In this document: positions 8,893 to 16,536 of the stretch, piece by piece | How the letters are laid out: each line of letters opens with the position of its first letter | Numbering within the stretch: the stretch's first letter is position 1 | Source: an uncultured Clostridia bacterium | GTDB lineage: Bacteria; Bacillota; Clostridia; Lachnospirales; Anaerotignaceae | DNA length: 64,000 nt | NCBI GenBank assembly: GCA_945868505.1 | Contig: CAMBLO010000001.1 | Span: 62,001 to 126,000 of the forward strand | Direction: 5' to 3' | Translations under genes and position numbers: made by a program | Notes under the pieces: generated by a model | Databases searched by the model: none | Seen by the model: only the letters and a program-made list of their open reading frames with translations | Told to the model about the DNA's origin: nothing

Positions 8893-10068
8893 TTGGCAAA
8901 TAAAAGAGATTACTATGAGGTTCTGGGGGTAAAAAAGGACGCCACAGAAGCGGAGCTGAAAAAAGCCTATCGTAAAATGGCGGTGAAATACCATCCCGAC
9001 CAGAACCCCGGCGATAAAGAAGCAGAAGAAAAATTTAAGGAAGTCAACGAAGCATACGAGGTACTGAGCGACAGTCAGAAGCGCGCCCAGTACGACCAGT
9101 TCGGTCACGCAGCCTTTGAACAGGGCGGCATGGGCGGCGGTGGCTTCTATGGTCAGGGCTTCGATATGGGCGATATCGGCGATATCTTCGGCAGTATGTT
9201 TGGTTTCGGCGGCTTTGGCGGCGGTGGTGCAAAGAGAAATGGTCCTCGCCGTGGGAAAGACGTAAACGTAAGCATCCAGCTGACCTTTGAAGAAGCTGTT
9301 TTCGGCTGCAAAAAAGAGATTTCTGTGGCAATTTATGATGAATGTGATACCTGCCACGGCACAGGTGCTAAGGAAGGTACCCATGCGGAAAGCTGTCCGA
9401 CCTGTAACGGTACCGGTCAGGAAAGAGTGGTACAGCAGTCCATGTTTGGCGCAGTGACCAGCGTAAGAACCTGTTCCAAGTGCGGCGGCAGCGGTAAGAT
9501 CATCAAAGATCCCTGCGGTACCTGTCGCGGTACCGGTAAGGTACGTAAAACAAAGAAATATGAAGTCAATGTACCCAAGGGTATCGATAATGGACAGACC
9601 ATCCGTCTGGCTGGCAAAGGCGAGATCGGTGAAAACGGCGGCGGCTATGGCGACCTGCTGGTAACGGTATACGTACAGCCTAACCGTGTATTTATCCGTA
9701 AAGGTTTCGATATCTATTGCGATGTGCCGATTACATTCGTGCAGGCGGCTCTGGGCGGCGAAATCACCATCAAAACCATCGATGGGGAACAGAAATATAC
9801 CATCAAGCCCGGTACACAGCCTGATACAGTGGTGACACTGCGAGGCGTGGGGGTACCCAATCTGCGAAATCCTAAGGTAAGAGGGAACCAGATCGTTACC
9901 TTGAAAGTGAAGATTCCTACAGACATGAGCGAACGGCAGAAAGACCTGCTGCGTCAGTTCTATGGCGATGCACCTGCCGAAACAACAGCCGCTGGGGAAG
10001 CACCAAAGGAAGAGAAAGAAAAGAAAAGCTTTTCGGAAAAAATGAAGGGCTTCTTTAAGGACGAATAA
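8893..10068 (+). CDS. dnaJ: Chaperone protein DnaJ (Hsp40)
   Basis: 391 residues with complete DnaJ architecture: J domain with the HPD motif ([10 protein letters not shown]), a Gly/Phe-rich linker with many GG repeats, four zinc-binding CxxCxGxG motifs ([32 protein letters not shown]) and the C-terminal substrate-binding domains. It stimulates DnaK ATPase. I chose the TTG at 8893, which gives the standard [12 protein letters not shown] start and follows GGTGGTGAG; the frame remains open upstream into the repeat. The 508-bp distance from dnaK is unusually long for this operon. Confidence 0.93.
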   Translation: MANKRDYYEVLGVKKDATEAELKKAYRKMAVKYHPDQNPGDKEAEEKFKEVNEAYEVLSDSQKRAQYDQFGHAAFEQGGMGGGGFYGQGFDMGDIGDIFGSMFGFGGFGGGGAKRNGPRRGKDVNVSIQLTFEEAVFGCKKEISVAIYDECDTCHGTGAKEGTHAESCPTCNGTGQERVVQQSMFGAVTSVRTCSKCGGSGKIIKDPCGTCRGTGKVRKTKKYEVNVPKGIDNGQTIRLAGKGEIGENGGGYGDLLVTVYVQPNRVFIRKGFDIYCDVPITFVQAALGGEITIKTIDGEQKYTIKPGTQPDTVVTLRGVGVPNLRNPKVRGNQIVTLKVKIPTDMSERQKDLLRQFYGDAPAETTAAGEAPKEEKEKKSFSEKMKGFFKDE

Positions 10069-10082
10069 ATATAGAAACGAAC

Positions 10083-10130
10083 AAACAAACAGCCAATGGA
10101 GAACAATGCTCCGGCGGCTGTTTTTGTTTG
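10083..10130 (+). terminator. Terminator after dnaJ
   Basis: Stem CAAACAGCC / GGCTGTTTTTG with an inner GGAG/CTCC helix and a T-rich 3' side. Confidence 0.75.
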
Positions 10131-10180
10131 TAATCTTAAGAAAATCATAATTTTTTTTGCGGAGAAAATAAAAGAAGCTG

Positions 10181-10189
10181 TGCTATACT
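10181..10189 (+). promoter_or_regulatory. Extended -10 promoter for the frameshifted lipoprotein gene
   Basis: TGC-TATACT lies 44 bp before the start codon. No convincing -35 hexamer is visible. Confidence 0.45.
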
Positions 10190-10232
10190 GTGGGAAATAG
10201 CAGAATATAAAAAGTAGAAGGGGGAAAAGAAT

Positions 10233-10860
10233 ATGAAGGTTTGGAAGCTGGGAATCGTAGGCTGTCTGGCGGCGGCATTATGCAGTGGATGCGTATCGAC
10301 CGGGAATAAAGGCTGGGACGATCTGTCGGAGGAAGAAAAGCAAGAGGTGGAAAATGCCCTTGCGGAAGCGAAAGTAGAAGTGGAGACTGCTTGGCAGGAC
10401 GCACAGGATGAAATCAGAGCAGAGCTGGAAGAAACCAACTGGGCAGAGATTTTACTGGAAGAGGATACGGATGGGCGCCCTAGAAAGCTGCTTTGGTACA
10501 GAGCAGGGGGGGAAAACTCCAGAGAATGAAATTGTGGACTGGGTTGGCTTTGGTGAAAGTCTTTCTCTGGAGGACTGGGAACCCTGCGAGGAGACCACAG
10601 CGGACTTTCAGGAGGAGATCGTATACACAGTACAGGAGAAGAAATCCGTGGGTATGTTGGACAGCAAGAAGGACGAGTACAGAACATTGGGCAGCATTAT
10701 TGTATATGAGGATGCGGACTTGGTGTATGTGACGACGGATACACTGGAAGGTACGGCGGGTAAGATTATGGAAACGGTGCTGGGCGAGAAGGAGAACGGA
10801 TGGTTCGGCAGTGTTTATAAAGTGCCGGAAGGGGATCTGAAGATTCTGCGGCAGCAATAA
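10233..10860 (+). pseudogene. Lipoprotein gene interrupted by a frameshift at a G7 tract
   Basis: The first frame (10233-10529) starts after AGGGGG with a lipoprotein signal (lipobox around ALCSGC) and a Glu/Ala-rich helical segment. It runs out of frame at seven consecutive G at 10506-10512. The +1 frame then continues to 10860 with protein-like sequence (NEIVDWVGFGESLSLEDWEP...). Removing one G joins both parts into 208 residues. No known domain is recognised. Possibilities are a sequencing error, a true null mutation or a phase-variable switch. If functional it would be a surface lipoprotein. Confidence 0.6.
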
Positions 10861-10868
10861 AAATGCCC

Positions 10869-10897
10869 TTGACAAATTGAAAACGACCGCATAAAAT
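10869..10897 (+). promoter_or_regulatory. Sigma-A promoter driving the NiCo riboswitch and transporter
   Basis: Consensus TTGACA, 17-bp spacer, TAAAAT, about 50 bp upstream of the riboswitch aptamer. Confidence 0.8.
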
Positions 10898-10950
10898 ATA
10901 TTGAAACTCTTTGCACTGCACATACGGGAGATTCCCCATACATACAGTAC

Positions 10951-11024
10951 AAACTGAGCAGACAGCGGATTTTCCGTGTAGTCGGGCATTTATGCAGCGG
11001 ATGATAGCATCTGCGGGACAGTTT
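10951..11024 (+). promoter_or_regulatory. NiCo (czcD-type) riboswitch aptamer
   Basis: The conserved blocks of this class are present in order: AACTGAGCAG at the 5' side, a TCGGGCA segment in the middle, a short GCGGATGATAGCATCTGC helix, and GGGACAGTT closing the basal stem with the 5' AACTG. The class senses Ni2+ or Co2+ through a four-way junction and typically controls cation efflux genes, exactly the type of gene found downstream. Identification is by recalled consensus; a covariance-model search would confirm it. Confidence 0.85.
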
Positions 11025-11047
11025 TATGTTCTGCAGATGCCTTTTTT
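11007..11047 (+). terminator. Riboswitch-controlled intrinsic terminator
   Basis: GCATCTGC (11007-11014) can pair with GCAGATGC (11033-11040), followed by a run of six T. The 5' arm is also the 3' half of an aptamer helix, so metal-bound aptamer and terminator are mutually exclusive, predicting an ON switch. Confidence 0.8.
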
Positions 11048-11065
11048 ATTTCAGGAGGAAAGAAA

Positions 11066-12220
11066 ATGACAAAACTTCTACTGCGATTATTCATAAAGAA
11101 TCATGAAAATACAGAAGACCCGGCGGTTCGTGCGTCCGTAGGTAAGCTGGCGGGAGCGACGGGCATCGTCTGCAATAGCCTTTTGTTTTTGGGAAAGCTG
11201 ATTGCTGGGCTTTTGGCCGGTTCTGTTGCCATTATTGCCGATGCGGTAAATAACCTTTCTGATGCGTCCTCTTCCGTGGTGACCCTTTTGGGGTTTCGTC
11301 TGGCACAGCAGCCTGCTGATGCAGACCATCCCTACGGTCATGCCAGATATGAATATCTTTCGGGGCTGATTGTGGCGGTGCTGATTTTGGTGATTGGGGT
11401 AGAGCTGGTGAAATCCTCCGTTGGGAAGATTATCCACCCGGAACCCATTGCTTTTTCTGCCCTTACCGTTATGATACTGATTGCCTCTATTGCTGTGAAG
11501 CTGTGGATGTCCCTGTTTTTCGGTGCTCTGGGCAAAAAGATTAAATCCACAACCCTTTCTGCCACTTCTGTGGACAGCCGAAACGATGTGATTTCCACAG
11601 CGGCAGTTTTATTGGGCTGTCTGGTGGGATATTTTTTCCATATCAACATCGACGGCATTGTGGGGCTGCTGGTGGCACTGTTCATTCTATATTCTGGCAT
11701 CAATATTGTGAAAGAGACTATCTCTCCTTTGCTGGGGCAGCAGGCAGATGCAGAGCTGGTGGAGAAGATTCATACATTGGTGTTGTCCCATGAAAAGGTT
11801 TTGGGTGTCCATGATTTACTGGTTCATGATTATGGCCCGGGGCAGTGCTTTGCATCTTTGCACGCGGAACTGAGTGCGGCGGAGGATGTCCTTGCCTGCC
11901 ATGAAATCATCGACCATATCGAAAATGAAGTTCGGAAGGAACTGCATGTAGATTTGGTGATTCATTACGACCCTGTGGTGACCGATGATGCAGAAGGAAA
12001 CGAAATGCGGGCGATGCTGGAAGAAATCGTTTCGGAAATCGATCCCAGATTGTCCATACATGATTTTCGAATGACCGATGGCAGAAAGCTGGTGTTTGAC
12101 TTAGCAGTGCCCTATGATATGGGGCAGCAATATGAAGCATTGCAGCAGAAAATTGATGGGAGCCTGCTGGAAAAAGGAAAGGATTACACCACAGAAATCC
12201 GCTTCGATGGAAAGGCATAA
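11066..12220 (+). CDS. Cation diffusion facilitator (probable Ni/Co efflux)
   Basis: 384 residues. Six predicted membrane segments carry the family metal-site patterns: DAVNNLSD in the second segment (NxxxD, in place of the zinc-type HxxxD) and SVDSRNDV in the fifth (DxxxD). HPYGHARYEYLSG is the conserved loop, and a C-terminal cytoplasmic domain with several His residues follows. CDF proteins export divalent metals in exchange for protons. The upstream NiCo riboswitch argues that nickel or cobalt is the physiological substrate; the loss of the zinc-site His is compatible. Ribosome site CAGGAGG. Confidence 0.88.
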   Translation: MTKLLLRLFIKNHENTEDPAVRASVGKLAGATGIVCNSLLFLGKLIAGLLAGSVAIIADAVNNLSDASSSVVTLLGFRLAQQPADADHPYGHARYEYLSGLIVAVLILVIGVELVKSSVGKIIHPEPIAFSALTVMILIASIAVKLWMSLFFGALGKKIKSTTLSATSVDSRNDVISTAAVLLGCLVGYFFHINIDGIVGLLVALFILYSGINIVKETISPLLGQQADAELVEKIHTLVLSHEKVLGVHDLLVHDYGPGQCFASLHAELSAAEDVLACHEIIDHIENEVRKELHVDLVIHYDPVVTDDAEGNEMRAMLEEIVSEIDPRLSIHDFRMTDGRKLVFDLAVPYDMGQQYEALQQKIDGSLLEKGKDYTTEIRFDGKA

Positions 12221-12247
12221 ATGACATATTTTTTATAGAAGAAACAC

Positions 12248-12295
12248 AAAAAGGGAATGAATCTTAATGATAGAAGGATTCATTCCTTTTCTTGT
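12248..12295 (+). terminator. Terminator after the CDF transporter
   Basis: Long stem AAAAGGGAATGAATC / GGATTCATTCCTTTT with a T-rich tail. Confidence 0.8.
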
Positions 12296-12368
12296 TTTTC
12301 AGAAGAGAACAGGCACGGTTTTTTCAGGGCTGCATAGACTGGCAGCAACGGAAAGGAGCGTGTTTTAT

Positions 12369-13448
12369 ATGGCAAAGATCAGTTTATGTATGATCGTGCG
12401 GGATGAGGAGGATGTGTTGGAGCGGTGTCTGAAAAGCATTGCCGATTGTGTGGACGAAATCGTGATCGTGGATACAGGTTCTGTGGACCGCACGAAAGAG
12501 ATCGCCCAGAAATTTACGGATAAAATTTATGATTTTCCGTGGGTAGATGATTTTTCAGCGGCACGGAATTTCGCTTTTTCCAAAGGAACCGGGGATTATC
12601 TCCTATGGATGGATGCCGATGATGTTTTCCCGGAAAAAGAGAAGGAGAAGCTTCTTGAGCTGAAAAAGGATTTGGATGAACACCCCTGTGATATGGTGAT
12701 GATGCTCTATGATGTAGGGTTTGATGAAGAAGGCAAGGCAGTCTTTTCTTATTATCGGGAACGGCTCATGCGCCGCTCAGAGCAGGCGAAGTGGGTGGGC
12801 TGTGTCCATGAGGTCATCCCCCCCTTTGGGAATGTACGCTATGCAGAAATCCATTTTGAGCATCGGAAGGAGAAGGCGGAATATTCTGACCGAAACCTAC
12901 GGATTTATGAAAAAATGCTGGAAAAGGGGCAAAAGCTTGACCCCAGAGAGTGGTTTTATTATGGTCGGGAATTGTATTACCACGGAAGGTATGAAAAGGC
13001 GGCAGAGGTCTTTCGGGGCTTTTTGTCCGATCCTCAAGGATGGCTGGAAAATAAATTGGAGGCAAACCGATTCCTTTCCTATAGTCTGTCGGCATTGGAG
13101 AAAAAAGAGGAAGCCTTTGATACGCTGTTGCAGGGGCTGAGACTGGCACCGCCTACAGGGGAGCATTGCTGTGATATCGGTGCATATTTTTACGGAAAAG
13201 AACAATGGGAGCAAGCCATCTTCTGGTATGAAAATGCCTTGCGGGCAGAACGGAGGACGGAGCAGGGGGCTTTTGTGCAGGAGGACTGCTATGGATTTCT
13301 GCCCTGTATCCAGCTTTGTGTCTGCTATGACAGGCTGGGAGATTTGGAACGGGCAAAAATGTATAACGAAATGGCAGGGGTATTCAAGCCCAAGGATGGA
13401 GCTGTTTTGCAGAATCAGGCATATTTCAAAAAAATGTTACAGAAATGA
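12369..13448 (+). CDS. Family 2 glycosyltransferase with TPR-like C-terminus
   Basis: 359 residues from ATG 12369 (AAAGGAG upstream; an in-frame extension to 12267 overlaps the preceding terminator and is rejected). The N-terminus is a GT-A fold: SLCMIVRDEEDVLERCL, IVDTGSVDRT and the metal/nucleotide-sugar motif MDADDVF near residue 80. The C-terminal half has repeated aromatic helices (WFYYGRELYYHGRYEKAAEVF) resembling TPR units. Such proteins glycosylate other proteins or peptides in the cytosol. The acceptor is unknown and no cluster partner is adjacent. Confidence 0.8.
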   Translation: MAKISLCMIVRDEEDVLERCLKSIADCVDEIVIVDTGSVDRTKEIAQKFTDKIYDFPWVDDFSAARNFAFSKGTGDYLLWMDADDVFPEKEKEKLLELKKDLDEHPCDMVMMLYDVGFDEEGKAVFSYYRERLMRRSEQAKWVGCVHEVIPPFGNVRYAEIHFEHRKEKAEYSDRNLRIYEKMLEKGQKLDPREWFYYGRELYYHGRYEKAAEVFRGFLSDPQGWLENKLEANRFLSYSLSALEKKEEAFDTLLQGLRLAPPTGEHCCDIGAYFYGKEQWEQAIFWYENALRAERRTEQGAFVQEDCYGFLPCIQLCVCYDRLGDLERAKMYNEMAGVFKPKDGAVLQNQAYFKKMLQK

Positions 13449-13451
13449 AAA

Positions 13452-13477
13452 ATGCAGCTCCCCAAGAGGAGCTGCAT
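13452..13477 (+). terminator. Hairpin after the glycosyltransferase gene
   Basis: A 10-bp perfect stem ATGCAGCTCC / GGAGCTGCAT with a 6-nt loop 3 bp after the stop codon. The T-tract is poor, so termination efficiency is uncertain. Confidence 0.5.
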
Positions 13478-13547
13478 GATATAGTTATGATGTATGTTTG
13501 GCCCGAATAAAGGAAATGGGCAAATGATAGCTGAAATTTTTTCTATG

Positions 13548-13766
13548 TTATGCGCTACGCTGTGCGATCGCTCTGTTATCAACAACAGGACCCATTACTT
13601 TCATTGCCAGAGCGACAAAGGCAACGGCTGTCACTGCGATACCCAGAGTTACAACGAGCTGCCCCGCTGTTGTAGCTACACCCAGAGCGGAGATAAAGCA
13701 AAGAATTGCAAACAGTACCAAATCTGCAAACAAACAGCTATTTACAAAAAGATAATCGTGTTTCAT
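13548..13766 (-). CDS. Small two-helix membrane protein
   Basis: 72 residues starting at MKHDYLFVN, chosen because GAAGGAGG lies 8 nt before that ATG; a longer in-frame start (13790) lacks a ribosome site. Two hydrophobic segments (about residues 10-33 and 38-60) are separated by a short loop (ATTAGQ). No family is recognised. It stands alone between convergent and tandem genes. Confidence 0.55.
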   Translation of the reverse strand: MKHDYLFVNSCLFADLVLFAILCFISALGVATTAGQLVVTLGIAVTAVAFVALAMKVMGPVVDNRAIAQRSA

Positions 13767-13917
13767 GATAAATGCCTCCTTCAAAGACAAATGAATTTTT
13801 TTGTTTGAATTGCTGGATTGGGAGATCTCCGTTTCTCGAATAAGAATATAACATAGATAAAACAGAATGTAAAATTCATAGATTTAAAGATATCTATTAG
13901 GATTTTTAATATGAAAA

Positions 13918-14808
13918 TCAGGTGGGATATATTTCTTTCAGAAGGGCGAAAAATGCCGACATCTGGGGGGTGACCACCTTATGATGGTGATATAATGCTT
14001 GTACCCAAACGGTAAGATCCATTTCGGGAACATCCAGCGTACACAGTTCCCCTTTTTTTACTGCATCTGCGATTAGGTAATAGGGAATCAGACCAATGCC
14101 TGCGCCCCGTTCGACCATCATCATAGCGCCTGTGGCGTTCCAGATATCCAGAGTAGGCTTGATATCCTGCGTCAGTGATTTGGAATGTTCACAAAGGATT
14201 TCTGTGAAGGAAACGTGCTTATTGGAAACGATGAGCTCTTCCTGCGCGATCTCATCCATGGAAATATTCTTTTTTGCCGCCAAGGGGTGGGTAGGGGGTG
14301 CAGAAAAGACGATGCGTTCCTTATAGGAGAAAGCGGAGAGCAAATCCTTCTGCCCCTGTTTTTCCAGAAAAAGGAAGCCAAAATCAGCTTCGTTTTGGGA
14401 GAGCATCAGATTGACCTCTGCCATACTGTCGGCACTTTTTACAACAATATCCACCTTGGGATAGCGTTTATGATATTCCAGCAGGATATCGGGCAAAACA
14501 GATACCATCAGGGAGTCGATGGAAACGATGCGCAGGTTTCCCCGTAATTCCTGCCCTTCGCTGCCGAGGCAGGAGATTTTCTGTACCAGTTCCATCATTT
14601 GCTGGGCATAGGCGTGCAGTTCCTGTCCCTTTTCGGTGACATAGACCTTTTTACCGATGCGGTCGAATAGCTGCACATGAAGTTCCTCTTCCAGCTGTTG
14701 AATCTGCACGGTGACGGTGGATTGAGAATATAAAAGCTGTTCGGCTGCTTTGGAAAAGCTGCCGGTTTCGACGATTTTCAAAAAAGTGATGAGATTTCGC
14801 AGTTCCAT
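13918..14808 (-). CDS. LysR family transcriptional regulator
   Basis: 296 residues, the usual LysR length. The N-terminal helix-turn-helix is clear (NLITFLKIVETGSFSKAAEQLLYSQSTVTVQIQQLEEELHVQLF, split over residues 4-47), followed by a type 2 periplasmic-binding-like effector domain. It lies downstream of asnA on the same strand but behind a terminator. A concentric dyad at the asnA promoter is a candidate target. The effector is unknown. Confidence 0.85.
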   Translation of the reverse strand: MELRNLITFLKIVETGSFSKAAEQLLYSQSTVTVQIQQLEEELHVQLFDRIGKKVYVTEKGQELHAYAQQMMELVQKISCLGSEGQELRGNLRIVSIDSLMVSVLPDILLEYHKRYPKVDIVVKSADSMAEVNLMLSQNEADFGFLFLEKQGQKDLLSAFSYKERIVFSAPPTHPLAAKKNISMDEIAQEELIVSNKHVSFTEILCEHSKSLTQDIKPTLDIWNATGAMMMVERGAGIGLIPYYLIADAVKKGELCTLDVPEMDLTVWVQALYHHHKVVTPQMSAFFALLKEIYPT

Positions 14809-14840
14809 AAAAGCCTCCTATGGATCAAGTGGATAAAGAA

Positions 14841-14870
14841 AAAGCAGTATCTTTGGATACTGCTTTTTTT
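14841..14870. terminator. Bidirectional terminator after asnA
   Basis: An 11-bp perfect stem AAAGCAGTATC / GATACTGCTTT with a TTTG loop and T-runs on both strands. It separates asnA from the downstream LysR gene. Confidence 0.8.
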
Positions 14871-14931
14871 CGTATTCGAATGAAAAATGTGCAAAAGCAA
14901 AGTGCCCCTCTGCAGAGAGCGGATTTGTGGT

Positions 14932-15939
14932 TTACAGCAGCACGACACCTGCGGCATTGCAGACATCGATGGTTTCCTGATCCCAAATGGAGGACTGTAC
15001 TTCACCGATATGGGCTTTGCCCAAGAGCAGCATACACAGTCTGGATTGACCGATACCACCGCCGATGGTGCAAGGCAGTTTGCCTTCCAGCAGCATTTTG
15101 TGGTAGGTCAGGTTTCTGCGGTCATCGCAGTTTGCCTTTCTCAGCTGCTGATCCAGAGTAAAGGGATCTACACGGATACCCATAGAGGAAAGCTCGATAG
15201 AGTTGTCCAGAACAGGGTTATAGAACAGCAGGTCGCCGTTGAGCTGCCAGTCATCATAGTCGGGGGCTCTGCCGTCGTGGGGTTCACCGGAACGCAGTTT
15301 TTCGCCGATCTGCATGATGAATACAGTCTTGCATTCTTTTGCAATGGCGTGTTCTCTTTCCTTGGGGGTCAGGTCAGGATATTTATCTTCCAGCTCCTGA
15401 GAGGTGATGAAAGTGACTTCCCGGCACAGTTCTGTTGTGATGCGGGGATATTTTTTCTTTACCACTTCCAGTGTATCACAGATAGCCAGAACGATACCCT
15501 GTACGGTAAATTTCAATTCCTGAATATTTCTCTTTTCAGGAGTGATGACTCTTTCCCAATCCCACTGGTCAACGTAGATGGAATGCAGATTGTCCAGTGT
15601 TTCATCGCGGCGGATGGCGTTCATGTTTGTGTAAAGACCTTTGCCGGGGCGGAAATCATAGCGATACAGCGCCATACGTTTCCATTTTGCCAGGGAATGC
15701 ACAACTTCGGCAGTTGTGCCTGTAGCGGGGATTTCGAAGCTGACAGGACGTTCCACACCGCTCAGGTTGTCGTTCAGACCTGTTGCAGGGTCAACGAACA
15801 GGGGAGCGGATACACGTTTCAGGTTCAGAGTCTGTCCCAGATGTTCTTCGAAAGCGTGATGGATCACACCAATGGCATTCTGTGTTTCATACAGGGTTAA
15901 TGCAGACTGATAGCCAGCGGGGATATATGTTTTGCTCAT
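14932..15939 (-). CDS. asnA: Aspartate-ammonia ligase (ammonia-dependent asparagine synthetase)
   Basis: 335 residues. AsnA makes asparagine from aspartate, ammonia and ATP and is structurally related to class II aminoacyl-tRNA synthetases. Family segments visible include LYETQNAIGVIHHAFEEHL, the VSAPLFVDPATGLNDNL region, FRPGKGLYTNMNAIRRDE, SIYVDQWDWE and a C-terminal GGIGQSRLCMLLL class-II motif 3 segment. ATG 15939 follows GAGGTG; a GTG three codons upstream is possible. Transcription is monocistronic. Confidence 0.95.
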   Translation of the reverse strand: MSKTYIPAGYQSALTLYETQNAIGVIHHAFEEHLGQTLNLKRVSAPLFVDPATGLNDNLSGVERPVSFEIPATGTTAEVVHSLAKWKRMALYRYDFRPGKGLYTNMNAIRRDETLDNLHSIYVDQWDWERVITPEKRNIQELKFTVQGIVLAICDTLEVVKKKYPRITTELCREVTFITSQELEDKYPDLTPKEREHAIAKECKTVFIMQIGEKLRSGEPHDGRAPDYDDWQLNGDLLFYNPVLDNSIELSSMGIRVDPFTLDQQLRKANCDDRRNLTYHKMLLEGKLPCTIGGGIGQSRLCMLLLGKAHIGEVQSSIWDQETIDVCNAAGVVLL

Positions 15940-15970
15940 TAAAAGCACCTCGTTTCTGAATGTATTTTTA

Positions 15971-16012
15971 TATCCTATTTATAGATGAAAATTTTCCATA
16001 TCAATTAGGATA
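15971..16012. promoter_or_regulatory. Concentric dyad operator at the asnA promoter
   Basis: TATCCTA (15971-15977) and TAGGATA (16006-16012) are an inverted repeat exactly centred on the palindrome GAAAATTTTC (15987-15996). The right arm overlaps the asnA -10 box, which suggests negative control. Confidence 0.45.
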
Positions 16013-16034
16013 ACACAGAAGATTTTTTTGTCAA
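16007..16034 (-). promoter_or_regulatory. asnA promoter
   Basis: On the minus strand, TTGACA (plus 16029-16034), a 16-bp spacer and TATCCT (plus 16007-16012). Confidence 0.5.
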
Positions 16035-16068
16035 GGGAAGTTTCCATCAGAAAAATGGATAGGAGGTA

Positions 16069-16097
16069 TTGACAGAAAACTCTTACAATTGTATGAT
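16069..16097 (+). promoter_or_regulatory. Promoter of the blaI-like operon
   Basis: TTGACA, 17-bp spacer, TATGAT. A BlaI-type box occupies the spacer. Confidence 0.75.
16084..16093 (+). promoter_or_regulatory. BlaI/MecI-type operator box 1
   Basis: TACAATTGTA, the TACA-NN-TGTA palindrome recognised by BlaI/MecI-family repressors, lies between the -35 and -10 elements. Confidence 0.75.
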
Positions 16098-16115
16098 ATA
16101 GAAAAACATATTTCT

Positions 16116-16125
16116 TACAGTTGTA
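16116..16125 (+). promoter_or_regulatory. BlaI/MecI-type operator box 2
   Basis: TACAGTTGTA, centred 32 bp (about three helical turns) downstream of box 1, within the transcribed leader. Confidence 0.75.
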
Positions 16126-16152
16126 GGAGTTATTCGGAAAGGAGAGGATACA

Positions 16153-16536
16153 ATGGGAGAAATCGTGCGTTTGCCTGATACAGAACTGGAAATCATGAAA
16201 GCCATCTGGGAAAGCGGCAAGACCCTTTCCACATCAGAGGTAAAGGCGTTGCTGGAACGAAACAGACCTTGGAACGTTTCCGCATTGCAGACCCTTTTGA
16301 ACCGTCTGATCGACCGTGGTTTTCTGGAAAGCTATAAAGAAGGAAAGAACCGTTTTTATACCCCTCTGGTGGAGGAGGATGCCTATTTGGCGGTGGAAAA
16401 CAAGGCGTTTTTGGAAAAGGTCAATGACCGTTCTGTGACGAAGTTAGTGGCTTCTTTATATGACAGCCATTCCATTTCGGAAGAGGATTTGGATGAATTG
16501 GCGGCCTTTATTCGTTCGAAAACGGGAGGTGCATGA
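16153..16536 (+). CDS. BlaI/MecI/CopY family repressor
   Basis: 127 residues, the normal BlaI length. The winged helix is clear (LPDTELEIMKAIWESGKTLSTSEVKALL, then PWNVSALQTLLNRLIDRGFLES), with a C-terminal dimerisation tail. In BlaI the repressor is cleaved by the membrane protease BlaR1, and here the next gene encodes an M56 protease with overlapping start and stop codons. Two TACANNTGTA boxes in its own promoter indicate autoregulation. No beta-lactamase or PBP2a gene is adjacent, so the target is probably the operon itself or a distant gene. Confidence 0.88.
   Translation: MGEIVRLPDTELEIMKAIWESGKTLSTSEVKALLERNRPWNVSALQTLLNRLIDRGFLESYKEGKNRFYTPLVEEDAYLAVENKAFLEKVNDRSVTKLVASLYDSHSISEEDLDELAAFIRSKTGGA

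Noticed and set aside
10408..10860. Separate 150-residue protein starting at 10408
   Set aside because: No ribosome site; its first part is the wrong frame of the lipoprotein gene, and the remainder fits as the continuation after a one-base shift.
15940..16068. T-box leader for asnA
   Set aside because: The leader is only about 60 nt and lacks the T-box sequence and specifier-loop structure.
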